Shown here in pieces: positions 13,285-22,014 of a DNA stretch of 45,314 nt (the first letter of the stretch is position 1; every line of letters begins with the position of its first letter). The notes under the pieces are model-generated. The model was not told where the DNA came from, made no database searches, and saw nothing but the letters and a program-made list of their open reading frames with translations. The position numbers and the translations under genes are program-made. The DNA is from an uncultured Kiritimatiellota bacterium (GTDB lineage Bacteria; Verrucomicrobiota; Kiritimatiellia; RFP12; UBA1067): assembly GCA_934635385.1 (NCBI GenBank), contig CAKTZI010000029.1, forward strand, positions 1 through 45,314, read 5' to 3'.

Positions 13285-15504
13285 TCAGCGCACGATCACG
13301 GCGAAGCCCAGGCGGTGCGCGCGCAGGAACGCCTCCGCCGCCAAGGTGCCGCGCGTGACGCGCACCTCGTCGACGTTGCCCGCAAACGCCCCGAACGAGA
13401 GCGCGCTGTCGGCGAGTCCGTCAACCGCCAGCGTGCCGCCGAACGTGCCCGTCCCGACCGACTCGTAGTCGCGGTAGACCGTGACGGACGTGTTCGCGCC
13501 ATCCGCCGCCGGCGCAAACGCAATCGCGAAATGCGACCACGCCGCCGCCAGCTCACCGGCGGACGCGACCTCCTGACCCGCCACGACGACCTTCAGGCCG
13601 CCGGACGTCTGCCGAAGCGCCCAGACCACGTTCGTCTGCCCCTTTGCGACGCCCTTCAGCGAGACGAGATCCGTCCCGGCGTCCGCGCTTCCGCGCAGGA
13701 AGAACTCGACCGTCTGGTCGGGACGCTCCAGCAGCGAGAGCCGCGAGTACGCCCCCTCGCCCTGCGCCAGCGAGAGCGAGCCGCGGTTCTTCTCGCGCAG
13801 GCGGTTGCCGTCCGCATCGCGCAGCTCGCCCGCGTTCGCGCCCACAAGCCTCGCCGCGCCGGACAGCGACGGCGTCTCGACGAACGCCGCGACCAGCGCA
13901 TCCGACTTGCCGTCGAACGGCGCCCAGACGAGCGTCGCGCCCTCGACGCGCTTCGTCGCCAGGAACTCGCTCGGCTTGAGCGCCTTGCGCGTCAGGCGGA
14001 TGTCGTTCAGGTAGCCGCTCTTGCACGAATACGCCTCGTAGCCGCCCCAGCATCCGCAGTTCACGTAGATCTGCGCCGCGCGGGTCGCGTCCGAACCGCC
14101 CAGCGCGCCCGCGCTGCGCGCGACAAGGTTCCCGTCCAGGTAGACGCGCGTCTCCGCGTTCTCGCGGTCGCTCACCACCGCGAGACGGTGCCACGCGCCG
14201 TCGTCCCACGCCGTCGCGGGAATGGTCGCAACCCGCTTGAAATCCGCGTAGTGGACATCGATCCGGCCGTCCGCCTTCATGCACCGCACATACCACTGGG
14301 ACGAGTGGCAGAAGAGGTAGACGCAATCTTCCGTGAAGTCCTTCCACGCCTCCTGCGGGAACTTGAAGCCGATCTCGGCGGTGAAGCTGTTGACGGCGAA
14401 CGTCTGCTCCGCGTCGGTGACGACGAAGCCACCCGCGTTGGAGTCGCCGCTGAAGGCGAAGGACTTGCGTTCCGCGACGCCCGTCGCATCAAACGCGCCG
14501 TCGTAGAGCGTTTCGCCGTCGATGTCGTCCGAGAGCGTGTAGGTGGAATGCGTGAGGTCGGGCTGCGAATAGACCGGCACGGGATCCGCCGCGACGCCCG
14601 GCGCGATCCACGCGAGCGTCGAGCCGTCGCCCTTCTCGGCGCGGATGAACTGCGCCGGCGTCAGCACGGCGTCCGAAAGCCGGAACTCGGCCAGGCGCCC
14701 GGAGAAACAGGCGTTGCCCTTGTTCGGGTGCAGCCCCAGATAGAGCGGCCCTGTGCCCTGCTCCAGGGTCGCGCCCGTTTTGAGCGTCAGCGTCCGCACC
14801 AAGGCAAAGTCGACATAGACGCAGAATGTCTTCGCCGCACTGTCATAGGTGCAGGCGACATGATGCCAAGCCTTGTCGTTCAACTTCGACGTAAACGAAT
14901 AGCTGTTCTCGTCCTCCTTGCTGAAGACGCCGTTTACTGTCGTGGAGAAGCTGAAGTTCAGGTTGCCATCCGCCGCGTTCAGCGAACACTTGACCGTCGG
15001 GTGTCCCTCCTCGCCCGGCTGAACCGTCTCTTTGCAGAACAGCGGCAAGGCGCGCGCGTTCGCAGCCGCATCCGACTGCCCCTCGTTCCAGTCGGCGTAG
15101 CGGACGAACATCTCAACGGTGAAATCGCCCGTGAGCGCAACGTCTTCTGCGCACACGCCACCGCCCCAGTTATAGTTGGACCCCATGTTGTTCGGCTGGA
15201 CGGAAATCGCCTTCTGCGCGGCGAATCGCGTCTGCGCGACAGGGTCATACCACTTCCATTCGGACGGCAGACCTTCGACGCCTTTCGGGCGCAGCCAATT
15301 CCAAGTTTCTGTTCCTTCGGCTGTGCTTCCGTTGAAGACAACCGCCTTTCCGTCCAACGTGCCGGGATTGGCCGCGTTGGAAAACACGGTCTCCGCCGTC
15401 GCCCGCGTCCCGGACTCCAGCTCGTCCAGGTGGTAGTGGACAAGCGTCTCGGCGCCCGCCGTCACGGCCAGTGCCGCCGTCAAAGAGAATACGAGTCTTT
15501 TCAT
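13285..15504 (-). CDS. secreted triple LamG (concanavalin-like) protein
   Basis: The 739-residue protein has a signal peptide (MKRLVFSLTAALAVTAGAE). Three LamG-like jelly-roll domains are visible: about 80-290 (FTVEMFVRYADW, KAWHHVACTYDSAAKTFCVYVD, GRLAEFRLSDAVLTPAQF), about 360-530 (GAWHRLAVVSDRENAETRVYLDG, GYLNDIRLTRKALKPSEF) and about 590-725 (TVEFFLRGS, AWSHFAIAF, GNVDEVRVTRGTL). Such domains bind glycans or mediate surface adhesion; no catalytic domain is present. It ends RLGFAVIVR, a hydrophobic-plus-Arg tail shared with two other proteins of the window. It lies 13 bp downstream of the BNR lipoprotein gene, so the two are probably cotranscribed. Confidence 0.8.
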   Translation of the reverse strand: MKRLVFSLTAALAVTAGAETLVHYHLDELESGTRATAETVFSNAANPGTLDGKAVVFNGSTAEGTETWNWLRPKGVEGLPSEWKWYDPVAQTRFAAQKAISVQPNNMGSNYNWGGGVCAEDVALTGDFTVEMFVRYADWNEGQSDAAANARALPLFCKETVQPGEEGHPTVKCSLNAADGNLNFSFSTTVNGVFSKEDENSYSFTSKLNDKAWHHVACTYDSAAKTFCVYVDFALVRTLTLKTGATLEQGTGPLYLGLHPNKGNACFSGRLAEFRLSDAVLTPAQFIRAEKGDGSTLAWIAPGVAADPVPVYSQPDLTHSTYTLSDDIDGETLYDGAFDATGVAERKSFAFSGDSNAGGFVVTDAEQTFAVNSFTAEIGFKFPQEAWKDFTEDCVYLFCHSSQWYVRCMKADGRIDVHYADFKRVATIPATAWDDGAWHRLAVVSDRENAETRVYLDGNLVARSAGALGGSDATRAAQIYVNCGCWGGYEAYSCKSGYLNDIRLTRKALKPSEFLATKRVEGATLVWAPFDGKSDALVAAFVETPSLSGAARLVGANAGELRDADGNRLREKNRGSLSLAQGEGAYSRLSLLERPDQTVEFFLRGSADAGTDLVSLKGVAKGQTNVVWALRQTSGGLKVVVAGQEVASAGELAAAWSHFAIAFAPAADGANTSVTVYRDYESVGTGTFGGTLAVDGLADSALSFGAFAGNVDEVRVTRGTLAAEAFLRAHRLGFAVIVR

Positions 15505-15517
15505 TGCTTTGCTCCTT

Positions 15518-17800
15518 TTACTTGTTGTTGTTTTGGTTGGGGTTGCTGTCCGAATTGGATTTCAGATGAAGGGTGCGCGTGTACACGCCGCTGCCGCCCG
15601 TGAAGGCGAAGAGGCGTCCGCGGTCCGCGAAGACGTGCGTCTGCCCCGAATGCGGATAGGCGAGGCCCTGCGGCAGGGCGTAGAAGCACTTGCCGCCGTC
15701 CTCTGAGACGAACATCTCGTCCTCGCCGCGCAGGACGAGCAGCCCCGGCACGTGCGCGTCGAACGAAAGCCCCCAGCAGCGGCCCGGCATCGACTCGTTG
15801 TCGTGCCAGGTGCGCCCGCCGTCCGTCGATTCGCGCATGACCGTGCCCGTCTTGACGAAGCGGCCCGCCGTGAACGGGTCGGCGACGACGCGGTTGTTCC
15901 AGCTCTTGTCGCCCGAATTGCGCCAGACGCCCGCCTTGCGGTCCAGGTACCAGACCTCGCGGAGCTTCGGGAGCGTCAGCACGCACGAGCCGTCCGGCGA
16001 GAACACCATCGGCCAGGCGAGGTCGCCGCTCCACTCGCCGTCGCGGAAGAGCCCCTTGTCCGCCGGCAGCCCCTTCGAGAACCATTCCCACGTCTCGCCG
16101 CGGTCGTGCGAGCGGTAGACGCCGCCCTTCCCCGGCGCGCACGGGCCGGACACCGTGACGTACACGTCGTCCGTCAGGGGATCGACCTCCACGCCGAACG
16201 CGCACGGCCCCGGCTCCTTCATCGGGCGCGGCAGGCCCGGCTTGCCGGCGAGCGACGTCCAGGTGCGCCCGGTGTCGTCCGAGCGGTAGAGGAAGGTCTC
16301 GCCGCGCGTCCCCACCGCGTACAGCACGCCGGGGGTCTTCTTCGAAAACGCGAGGCGCTGCACGTAGGGGTGCCGTTCCGGCGACGTCCAGGTGCGCCCG
16401 CCGTCCCACGTGCCGAACATGCCCATGTCCGCCACGCCGTAGATGATGTTGTCCGCGCTGAACGGGTCGAACGCGAGGTCGAACGAGACGAGCTGCATCA
16501 TGCCGCGCGTACGCGCCGTCCAGTCGCGGCCCTCGTTCGGCGACTGCCAGATGTGGTACCAGTCGGTGATCATCCAGTGTTTCGGGTCGGCCGGGTCGAT
16601 GACGATCGAGCACGCACACTCGAAGACCTTCCGCTGCCGCTTCCGCTCGAGGACGGGCGTGTTCTCGCAGTCGGGGTCGCCCCACTCGACCGTGCCGCGC
16701 TCGACCTTCGTCCATGCGGGCGCGTCCGCCGCGCGGCGGTAGAGCGTCCCCGCGGCGTCCGCCACGAGATAGAAGCCGTCGCCCGCCGCGAAGGCGTAGT
16801 ATTCGTAGGGGATCGGCTTGGAATCGGCGAAATAGGCGTCGGCCTTCTGCGGCAGCCCCTGGTGGAAATTCTGCCACGTGCGGCCGCCGTCGTGCGAGAT
16901 GCGGATCTCGCGGTAGTCCGAGAAGACGCCGACGAGGTCGCCGTTCCCCTTGATCTGCACCAGCTCCGCCGGCGCGTCGTCCGAAAGCCGCGTCCACGTG
17001 CGGCCGCCGTCCGCGCTCGCGTAGAAGCCCGTCTTGCGCCCCTTGTCCAGGCGGTACGCACGGCGCCGGCTCGCGCTCGACTGGACGCGCTTCAGCGGCG
17101 CGGGCGCGCAGGCGTAGACGCGGCCCAGAACCGCGCGGTCGTACTTGATGTCCGTGAACCAGTGGCCCTTGGGGCCCGTCAGGCGCCACGTCTCGCCGTT
17201 GTCCTCCGACAGGAAGAGCCCGTCCATGTCCTCGCCCGCGATCAGCTCGTCGGGGTTGGACGGGTTGCGCGCGAGGCACAGTCCGGCCGGACGCCACGAC
17301 CCGTTGCCGTAGAACCGCCCGAACAGCGTCTGGCGGAACGTCCGGCCGCCGTCGCGCGAGACGAACGCGCCCGCCGGCCGGTCGTGCTGGTTGCCTGCGA
17401 CCAGCACGAAGTTGTCGGCATCGCGCGGATCGACCGACAGCGACCGCGCGCACGCGGCGGAGCGCGCCGTCTGCGACGGCAGGTAGTTCTGGTGGAGCGG
17501 ACGCCAGCTCATTCCCCGGTCGTCCGAGCGGTACGGGCCGCCCACGTCCACGTAGCAGTACCAGACGTTCGGGTCGGACGGGGCGATCACCACGTTCTGC
17601 ACGTAGCCGCCGCCGTAGATCGGCAGCACCTTCCACGGCGATGCCGCCTGCGTGCAGGTCGCCGCCGCGCCGGCGGGCCGGGCGTCCGGCGCCTTGCGCG
17701 CGCCGCCCGGGGCGACGTCCTTCGGGTTGCAGCCGGCCAGCAGCAGGCAGACGCCCGCGCCGGACAGCGCTCGCAAACCCTTTTTCATCATTTTCATCAT
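15518..17800 (-). CDS. BNR/Asp-box beta-propeller lipoprotein (GH74/sortilin-like)
   Basis: The 760-residue protein has a lipoprotein signal: LLLAGC with Cys24 as the lipid site. About eleven Asp-box motifs of the S-x-D-x-G-x-T-W type run through it, for example SRDGGRTF, SEDNGETW, SADGGRTW, SHDGGRTW, SDDTGRTW, SHDRGETW and STDGGRTW. This indicates one or two seven-bladed propellers, as in GH74 xyloglucanases, sortilin-like and sialidase-like proteins. GH74 uses two Asp residues that I cannot place with confidence, so glycan binding or hydrolysis is inferred. The ATG at 17800 has AAAGGA upstream; a second ATG follows at once. The gene sits between the Tat-exported glycosidase (32 bp gap) and the LamG gene. 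Confidence 0.8.
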   Translation of the reverse strand: MMKMMKKGLRALSGAGVCLLLAGCNPKDVAPGGARKAPDARPAGAAATCTQAASPWKVLPIYGGGYVQNVVIAPSDPNVWYCYVDVGGPYRSDDRGMSWRPLHQNYLPSQTARSAACARSLSVDPRDADNFVLVAGNQHDRPAGAFVSRDGGRTFRQTLFGRFYGNGSWRPAGLCLARNPSNPDELIAGEDMDGLFLSEDNGETWRLTGPKGHWFTDIKYDRAVLGRVYACAPAPLKRVQSSASRRRAYRLDKGRKTGFYASADGGRTWTRLSDDAPAELVQIKGNGDLVGVFSDYREIRISHDGGRTWQNFHQGLPQKADAYFADSKPIPYEYYAFAAGDGFYLVADAAGTLYRRAADAPAWTKVERGTVEWGDPDCENTPVLERKRQRKVFECACSIVIDPADPKHWMITDWYHIWQSPNEGRDWTARTRGMMQLVSFDLAFDPFSADNIIYGVADMGMFGTWDGGRTWTSPERHPYVQRLAFSKKTPGVLYAVGTRGETFLYRSDDTGRTWTSLAGKPGLPRPMKEPGPCAFGVEVDPLTDDVYVTVSGPCAPGKGGVYRSHDRGETWEWFSKGLPADKGLFRDGEWSGDLAWPMVFSPDGSCVLTLPKLREVWYLDRKAGVWRNSGDKSWNNRVVADPFTAGRFVKTGTVMRESTDGGRTWHDNESMPGRCWGLSFDAHVPGLLVLRGEDEMFVSEDGGKCFYALPQGLAYPHSGQTHVFADRGRLFAFTGGSGVYTRTLHLKSNSDSNPNQNNNK

Positions 17801-17832
17801 TGTCTATCCTTTCTTTTCCTTTTCAAGCCAAA

Positions 17833-19473
17833 TCAACCGACAAACTCGATGCGGCAGGCGGGCGCGGACAGATCCCGCGACGCCTGCGAACCGATCCGGT
17901 TGAGAACCGCGCCCGGCAGGACCAGTCCGCCGTCCGCACGGATCGCGGACGCCGTGATGTCCTCCGGACGCGCCCCGTCCGCCTGCACCAGGTCGCACGC
18001 CAGGATGCGCCTCGCCCCGTTGTCGCGCACACGCACCGACCCGACCGTGCCGAAGACCGCCAGATGCCGCGCCGGCCGGACGTCGACGCCGATGTCCGCC
18101 GGGACTTCAAAGCGTCCGCGCGGCCACTTGAGGCGCGGCAATGCGCCGACGGTGACGGCCCCGTTCGGATGGCGCGACACGCAGACGAGCGGACGCTCGG
18201 CGCCGGAGACCGTGACGTCGGGCAACGGCAGGTTCCGCGCGATGCGCGCGGGGGCGGACTGCACCGGACGCTTGCCGTAAATCTGCTTCCACCAGACGGA
18301 GCCTTCCGCGAAGAACCAGTCGTCCGTCACGCATTCGACGGAGACGAGCGTGCGCGAGCCGTCCGCCGCCGAGAAGGCGGGCGCATACCGCCGCCAGTTC
18401 GCCGCGCGCGCGACTTCCGCCGTCCGGCGCCAGGCGTCAGACCAGTCACGTCCGCCGTAGGGGCGCATGGAGTCGGGCGAGCGCATGGCCCCGAACGTGC
18501 AGCCCAGCGACGCGCCGAGATAGACTTCGTCTTCCACGTTGACGAGCGCGCGCGAACGCACCTCTTCGCCCAGGCGCAGCATGATCTGCGTCCGCTCCGC
18601 CGCGTTGCAGAGCGTCAGCGGCGCGAGGAGGTCGTAGATGCGCAGGACGTCCGCGAATTCCAGGATCTGCCGCGCCTGGTCGCGCCACGGGGCGTCTTCC
18701 GCCGCACGCCCCGTGCAGACCATCGCGCCGTCGGGCTTGAACGAGAGCCCGTTGAACGGCGCGCCCATCGCCGCGCAATGCTCGATCGTCACGTCCGGCG
18801 CAACCGCGTCCTTCACCTCGCTGAGAAGCCGCCGGTATTCCGTCGAGCCGCCGTACACGCCCCAGTCGATCTTGAGATAGCCGATGCCCGCGTCGGCGCA
18901 CCAGCCCAGCTTGCGCTTCAGGTCCTCGCGCGCGGCCGTCTCGTCGAACGGCGTCCGCCGTCCGTCGCCCTTGGCCTGCGCGGCGACCCACAGGCCCGCG
19001 CCGCGCCAGCCGAGATCGCGCAGGGCGCGGTCGATCCCCCGCATCCGCTCGGCCGGCGTGCCCTTGAAGGACGGAAACCGTGCGGAATCCGCGATCAGCG
19101 ACCCGAAAGGCTCGATCGCCTTTCCCGGGTTCTCGCCATACGGGACGTCCCAGCCGTCGTCGATCAGGCAGTAAAGCCGGCTGCGCACGGTCGGATAGTA
19201 GTTCTTCGCCCAGCCGCCGAACAGGATGCGCTCGTTCAGGTTGTCGCGCGCGCCCGCAATGCCCTGGTCGCCCTGAAACGCGCTTCCCATCAGGCCGAGC
19301 TTGACGGACTTGCCGACCGTATGGGACTGCGTCGCCCACGTGCACCAGTAGTCGGGCGAACAGGCGCCCGCGCCGCCCCGGCCGCCGCCGAACGGCGACA
19401 GGCATCCGCCGGCGGCGGAAAGCGCGCAGAGTTCGAGAAAGGTCCGTCTGTCCAGTTTCCTGTTTTGCTTCAT
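17833..19473 (-). CDS. Tat-exported clan GH-D-like glycosidase (GH27/GH36-type)
   Basis: I start this 546-residue protein at the ATG at 19473, which has GGGAG about 10 nt upstream. A TTG nine bases earlier is too close to that site. The N-terminus MKQNRKLDRRTFLELCALSA carries a twin-arginine signal (RRTFL). The barrel shows LYCLIDDGWDVPYG and YLKIDWGVYGG, in which Asp203 matches the (K/R)xD nucleophile strand of GH27/GH36 alpha-galactosidases. The C-terminal 150 residues are beta-rich. The exact family and sugar are uncertain. Its ATG overlaps (ATGA) the stop that the upstream poly-C leader would reach if its tract had 10 or 13 C, which suggests translation coupled to that leader. Confidence 0.7.
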   Translation of the reverse strand: MKQNRKLDRRTFLELCALSAAGGCLSPFGGGRGGAGACSPDYWCTWATQSHTVGKSVKLGLMGSAFQGDQGIAGARDNLNERILFGGWAKNYYPTVRSRLYCLIDDGWDVPYGENPGKAIEPFGSLIADSARFPSFKGTPAERMRGIDRALRDLGWRGAGLWVAAQAKGDGRRTPFDETAAREDLKRKLGWCADAGIGYLKIDWGVYGGSTEYRRLLSEVKDAVAPDVTIEHCAAMGAPFNGLSFKPDGAMVCTGRAAEDAPWRDQARQILEFADVLRIYDLLAPLTLCNAAERTQIMLRLGEEVRSRALVNVEDEVYLGASLGCTFGAMRSPDSMRPYGGRDWSDAWRRTAEVARAANWRRYAPAFSAADGSRTLVSVECVTDDWFFAEGSVWWKQIYGKRPVQSAPARIARNLPLPDVTVSGAERPLVCVSRHPNGAVTVGALPRLKWPRGRFEVPADIGVDVRPARHLAVFGTVGSVRVRDNGARRILACDLVQADGARPEDITASAIRADGGLVLPGAVLNRIGSQASRDLSAPACRIEFVG

Positions 19474-19638
19474 GGCCGACAATCTCCCTGTTGTTGAAAG
19501 GAAAAGTCCAACTCATGCGAAACGCACGGCGGCGTCAACGTCACAAGACGCGCCGCCGCCGAAAAGGCGAAAGCCGCGCCCGCACAGGCGCACAGCGTCC
19601 GCGCGCGCAGGGCCGCCTGGAGGCCGCCTGCGGCGTTC

Positions 19639-19749
19639 TCAATGAGTGGGGGGGGGGGTACTGAAACCGTGTGCAAACGCGTCTGCGCGGCTTCTGCCGC
19701 GCCTCACGAGGGCCTTGCGCCCCATCTTCTCGAATTCCAGTTTCTCCAT
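19639..19749 (-). CDS. poly-C leader ORF, currently terminated (11 C)
   Basis: The 36-codon ORF starts MEKLEFEKMGRKALVRRG and reaches a run of 11 C (19648-19658, minus strand) encoding TPPP, then stops. Its first 21 residues match the N-terminus of the glycosidase at 29900-32419, where the tract has 12 C and the frame stays open into a signal peptide. If this tract had 10 or 13 C, the frame would continue for about 92 codons through a signal-peptide-like segment (AALRARTLCACAGAAFAFSA) and stop at the TGA overlapping the ATG of the next gene. It may be a phase-variable leader, a decayed gene end, or a homopolymer sequencing error. Confidence 0.45.
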   Translation of the reverse strand: MEKLEFEKMGRKALVRRGRSRADAFAHGFSTPPPTH

Positions 19750-19790
19750 CGTTGATGCGTATGATACCAAATTCCGCCGCGCCGCACAAT
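19659..19790 (-). repeat. promoter plus poly-C leader repeat, copy 1
   Basis: About 132 bp match 32329-32460 with roughly 25 differences and one indel, apart from the tract itself. The copy includes the -10 region TTTGGTATCAT and the leader start codon. Confidence 0.75.
19761..19769 (-). promoter_or_regulatory. extended -10 element of the poly-C leader
   Basis: On the minus strand TTTGGTATCAT ends 11 nt before the leader ATG at 19749, so the mRNA would have a leader of only a few bases. Confidence 0.5.
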
Positions 19791-20084
19791 GCCTTTTTCG
19801 GCAAAAAAAGAACACTGATTAGGCAACATCGGCGCCTCGGCGAGCGAGACGTCCAACGGCTTTTCTTCCAGGTGGCGCATAGTATAGCATTTTCCGCCGC
19901 GCCATACCTCATTTTAGACCTAAATTTTATCTCACTTTACGCCTAAATTATCTTTCGGATCGCCACGAACGCGCACCGCTGGCGCGACACAAAAGCGGCT
20001 CGCCCGCCCATCGATTCACGAAAAGGCTCACGCCCCCTGCTCGATGCTTCGTGGGCATATGCATCGCGTCTGAAACGGGGGATG

Positions 20085-20114
20085 TCTCACACGGAGTGAC
20101 GTAGCCACGGAGAA
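20085..20114 (-). repeat. CACGGAG interspersed repeat (degenerate)
   Basis: TCACACGGAG and CCACGGAG are spaced by a few bases. This copy is in the opposite orientation to the one at 20163-20184. Confidence 0.4.
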
Positions 20115-20162
20115 AAGGGAAATCGGACATTCGACAAGACCCTTTCCTAATATCGTGCAGAA

Positions 20163-20184
20163 ACTCCGTGCCTCCGTGACTCCT
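20163..20184 (+). repeat. CTCCGTG interspersed repeat
   Basis: CTCCGTGCCTCCGTGACTCC is part of the CTCCGTG-type family also found at 27139, 29845, 40948, 43052 and 45173. Confidence 0.5.
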
Positions 20185-20231
20185 ATGAGAACAAAAGTCA
20201 ATAGGCCGAATCGCCCTGGCGATTTCCGCTT

Positions 20232-21842
20232 TCACGGCGCGACGACTTCGACCTGGCGGTCGGAGAGGTTTCGCATCTCGGCGTCGAACGCCGCGCCGAC
20301 GAGCGTCACCTTCTTGCCGCACCGCAGCCACTTCTCGGCGTAGCCCTTCGCCTTGATCTGCGCGAGCGCGGCGGCGGCCGACACGGCAGCCGGTCCTCCC
20401 GGGGAGGGACGCGCGCGGTCGCGTCCGCCCGCGTCCAGCTTGAACTCAAAGACGTACACGCCGCGCGGAGTCTCCACGACCGCATCGACGCGCCCCCGGT
20501 TCGTCCAGCACTCCGCGTACGTCCGCGCCCCGATCAGCACGAACACCGCGTAGAACAGCGACTGGTAGTACTTCTCGCGCTTCAGCGTGACGTTCGCCGG
20601 GATGTTCGCGAAGAAGCACGAGAGCGCGTCCAGCATGTCGTCCACGTCGTCCGCGCGCAGGGACTCCACCATCTGCGTCAGCAGCGAGGCGTGCTCCTCG
20701 CCGTCCAGCCGGGCGAAGTCGGCCGAGAGCGACTCGCTGAACGCGGTCGCCACCTCGAAGTTCGGCGGCGCGAGCCGGTAGAGCCGGATGCCGCCGTCCT
20801 GCCGGGCCGACTTGATCGTGAGATAGCCCGTCTGGTAGAGGAGCGAGATCAGGGCCGGCCTGTCCGGCTCGTAGTTCGAGAACGCCGTCTGCGAGACCTC
20901 GATCTCGTCCAGCACGACGGGGTTCCGCTCCATGAGCTTCAGGAGGAACGCCGGCGTCCCCGTCTCGAACCAGTACGGGTCGAACTTCCCGGACGAGAGG
21001 CACTTGCCGACCGAGACGGGATTGAAGACCGGCACGGCATTCTCCTCGAAGCGGTAGCCGTCGTACCAGTGGACGAGCCGCGCGAACGTCGCCTCGGCGT
21101 CGAGGCCCTGCTTCGCGCCGAGCGCCGCGAGCGCCTCCGGGAAGTTCGCCTTCACCTCCTCGTGCGTGTAGCCGAAAAGCGTCGCGACGCGCGCGTCCAT
21201 CGAGAACTCGTTGAGGTTGTTGAGGTCGGAGAAGATCGACACCTTCGAGAACTTGCTGACGCCCGTGATGAACGCGAAGCGCTGAAGGCCCTCGCACGTC
21301 TTGATGACGCCGTAGAACTCCTTGAGCGCATCGCGGATGTCGTTCACGTCCGGCTTGCCGAGATGCCCGAGGAGCGGCTTGTCGTACTCGTCGACGAGCA
21401 GGACCATCTTCCCGTCCGTGGCCCGCTCCGCCAGGTCGGAGATCAGCATCTCGAACTGGCCCGAAACCGGCAGACCCTCGCGCAGGGGAACGCCCAGACG
21501 CTCCGCGTTTCGCAGCAGCTGCACGCGGATCTTCTGCCACAGCATATCCGTCGTCGCCGCCTGGCAGCCGGCCATGTCGAGTTTGAGGACGGGATACGTC
21601 TTCGACCAGTTCCAGTCCGGCTCGATGGCGAGGCCCCGGAACAGGTCGCGCCGCCCCTCGAAGAGGCACTGGAGCGTCGAGACGGCGAGCGACTTCCCGA
21701 AGCGGCGCGGCCGCGCGATGAAGAACTGCTTGCCGAGCGACCCGTCCGCCAGCGTCTTCAGGATCGCCGTCTTGTCCACGTAGACGAACCCGCCCTCGCG
21801 GACGTCCTCGAACGAATAGGTGTCTGTCGCAATCTTCTCCAT
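20232..21842 (-). CDS. PF09820-type AAA-ATPase with C-terminal PD-(D/E)xK nuclease domain, copy 1
   Basis: The start at 21842 (MEKIATDTYSFEDV) is chosen because the paralogue begins identically and a TATAAT box lies 7 nt upstream. The P-loop-like ARPRRFGKS is at 43-51 and Walker B is MVLLVDEYDKP. The mid-region FITGVSKFSKVSIFSDLNNL is a family hallmark. The C-terminal nuclease-like part has RVDAVVE and the EFK motif at 466-468. Right after EFKLD an 18-residue Gly/Pro/Arg-rich insertion is present that the paralogue lacks, which may disturb the nuclease core. Such genes are often multicopy in gut anaerobes and their function is not known. The product is 536 residues and has no operon partner. 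Confidence 0.85.
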   Translation of the reverse strand: MEKIATDTYSFEDVREGGFVYVDKTAILKTLADGSLGKQFFIARPRRFGKSLAVSTLQCLFEGRRDLFRGLAIEPDWNWSKTYPVLKLDMAGCQAATTDMLWQKIRVQLLRNAERLGVPLREGLPVSGQFEMLISDLAERATDGKMVLLVDEYDKPLLGHLGKPDVNDIRDALKEFYGVIKTCEGLQRFAFITGVSKFSKVSIFSDLNNLNEFSMDARVATLFGYTHEEVKANFPEALAALGAKQGLDAEATFARLVHWYDGYRFEENAVPVFNPVSVGKCLSSGKFDPYWFETGTPAFLLKLMERNPVVLDEIEVSQTAFSNYEPDRPALISLLYQTGYLTIKSARQDGGIRLYRLAPPNFEVATAFSESLSADFARLDGEEHASLLTQMVESLRADDVDDMLDALSCFFANIPANVTLKREKYYQSLFYAVFVLIGARTYAECWTNRGRVDAVVETPRGVYVFEFKLDAGGRDRARPSPGGPAAVSAAAALAQIKAKGYAEKWLRCGKKVTLVGAAFDAEMRNLSDRQVEVVAP

Positions 21843-21849
21843 GCTGCAC

Positions 21850-21879
21850 ATTATACCATACCCGGCCTCGCCGCCGCAA
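21850..21879 (-). promoter_or_regulatory. leaderless promoter of ATPase copy 1
   Basis: On the minus strand TTGCGG (21874-21879) is followed after 18 bp by TATAAT (21850-21855), preceded by TATGG. Only 7 nt separate the -10 box from the ATG. The roughly 50 bp upstream of the ATG match those before copy 2. Confidence 0.65.
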
Positions 21880-22014
21880 ATGCCGCGCGGCGAGTATTCG
21901 CACGGCAACAATCAGAGTCCCGGTCGATCAAATCGTCGCGTGCCAGTCACTTGGGCCATACACGAAGCGCGGACAGCTTCGGCAAGTGCCTCGCAGAAGA
22001 CCTCGGCCTGCTGG

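Larger units (their letters stand above)
19791..20231. other. 441-bp gene-free region with AT-rich stretch and CACGGAG repeats
   Basis: I see no convincing gene. A second TTCCGCCGCGCC block (about 19889-19902) repeats the one at 19772-19783, in each case next to a TATNNT-type box on the minus strand. An AT-rich stretch follows at 19908-19950. Two CACGGAG-type arrays in opposite orientation (20085-20114 and 20163-20184) could pair into a hairpin. Read-through peptides here look non-biological. Confidence 0.5.

Noticed and set aside
15752..18280. Plus-strand 842-codon frame opposite the BNR lipoprotein
   Set aside because: It is a shadow of the Asp-box repeats on the minus strand and has no start context or domain.
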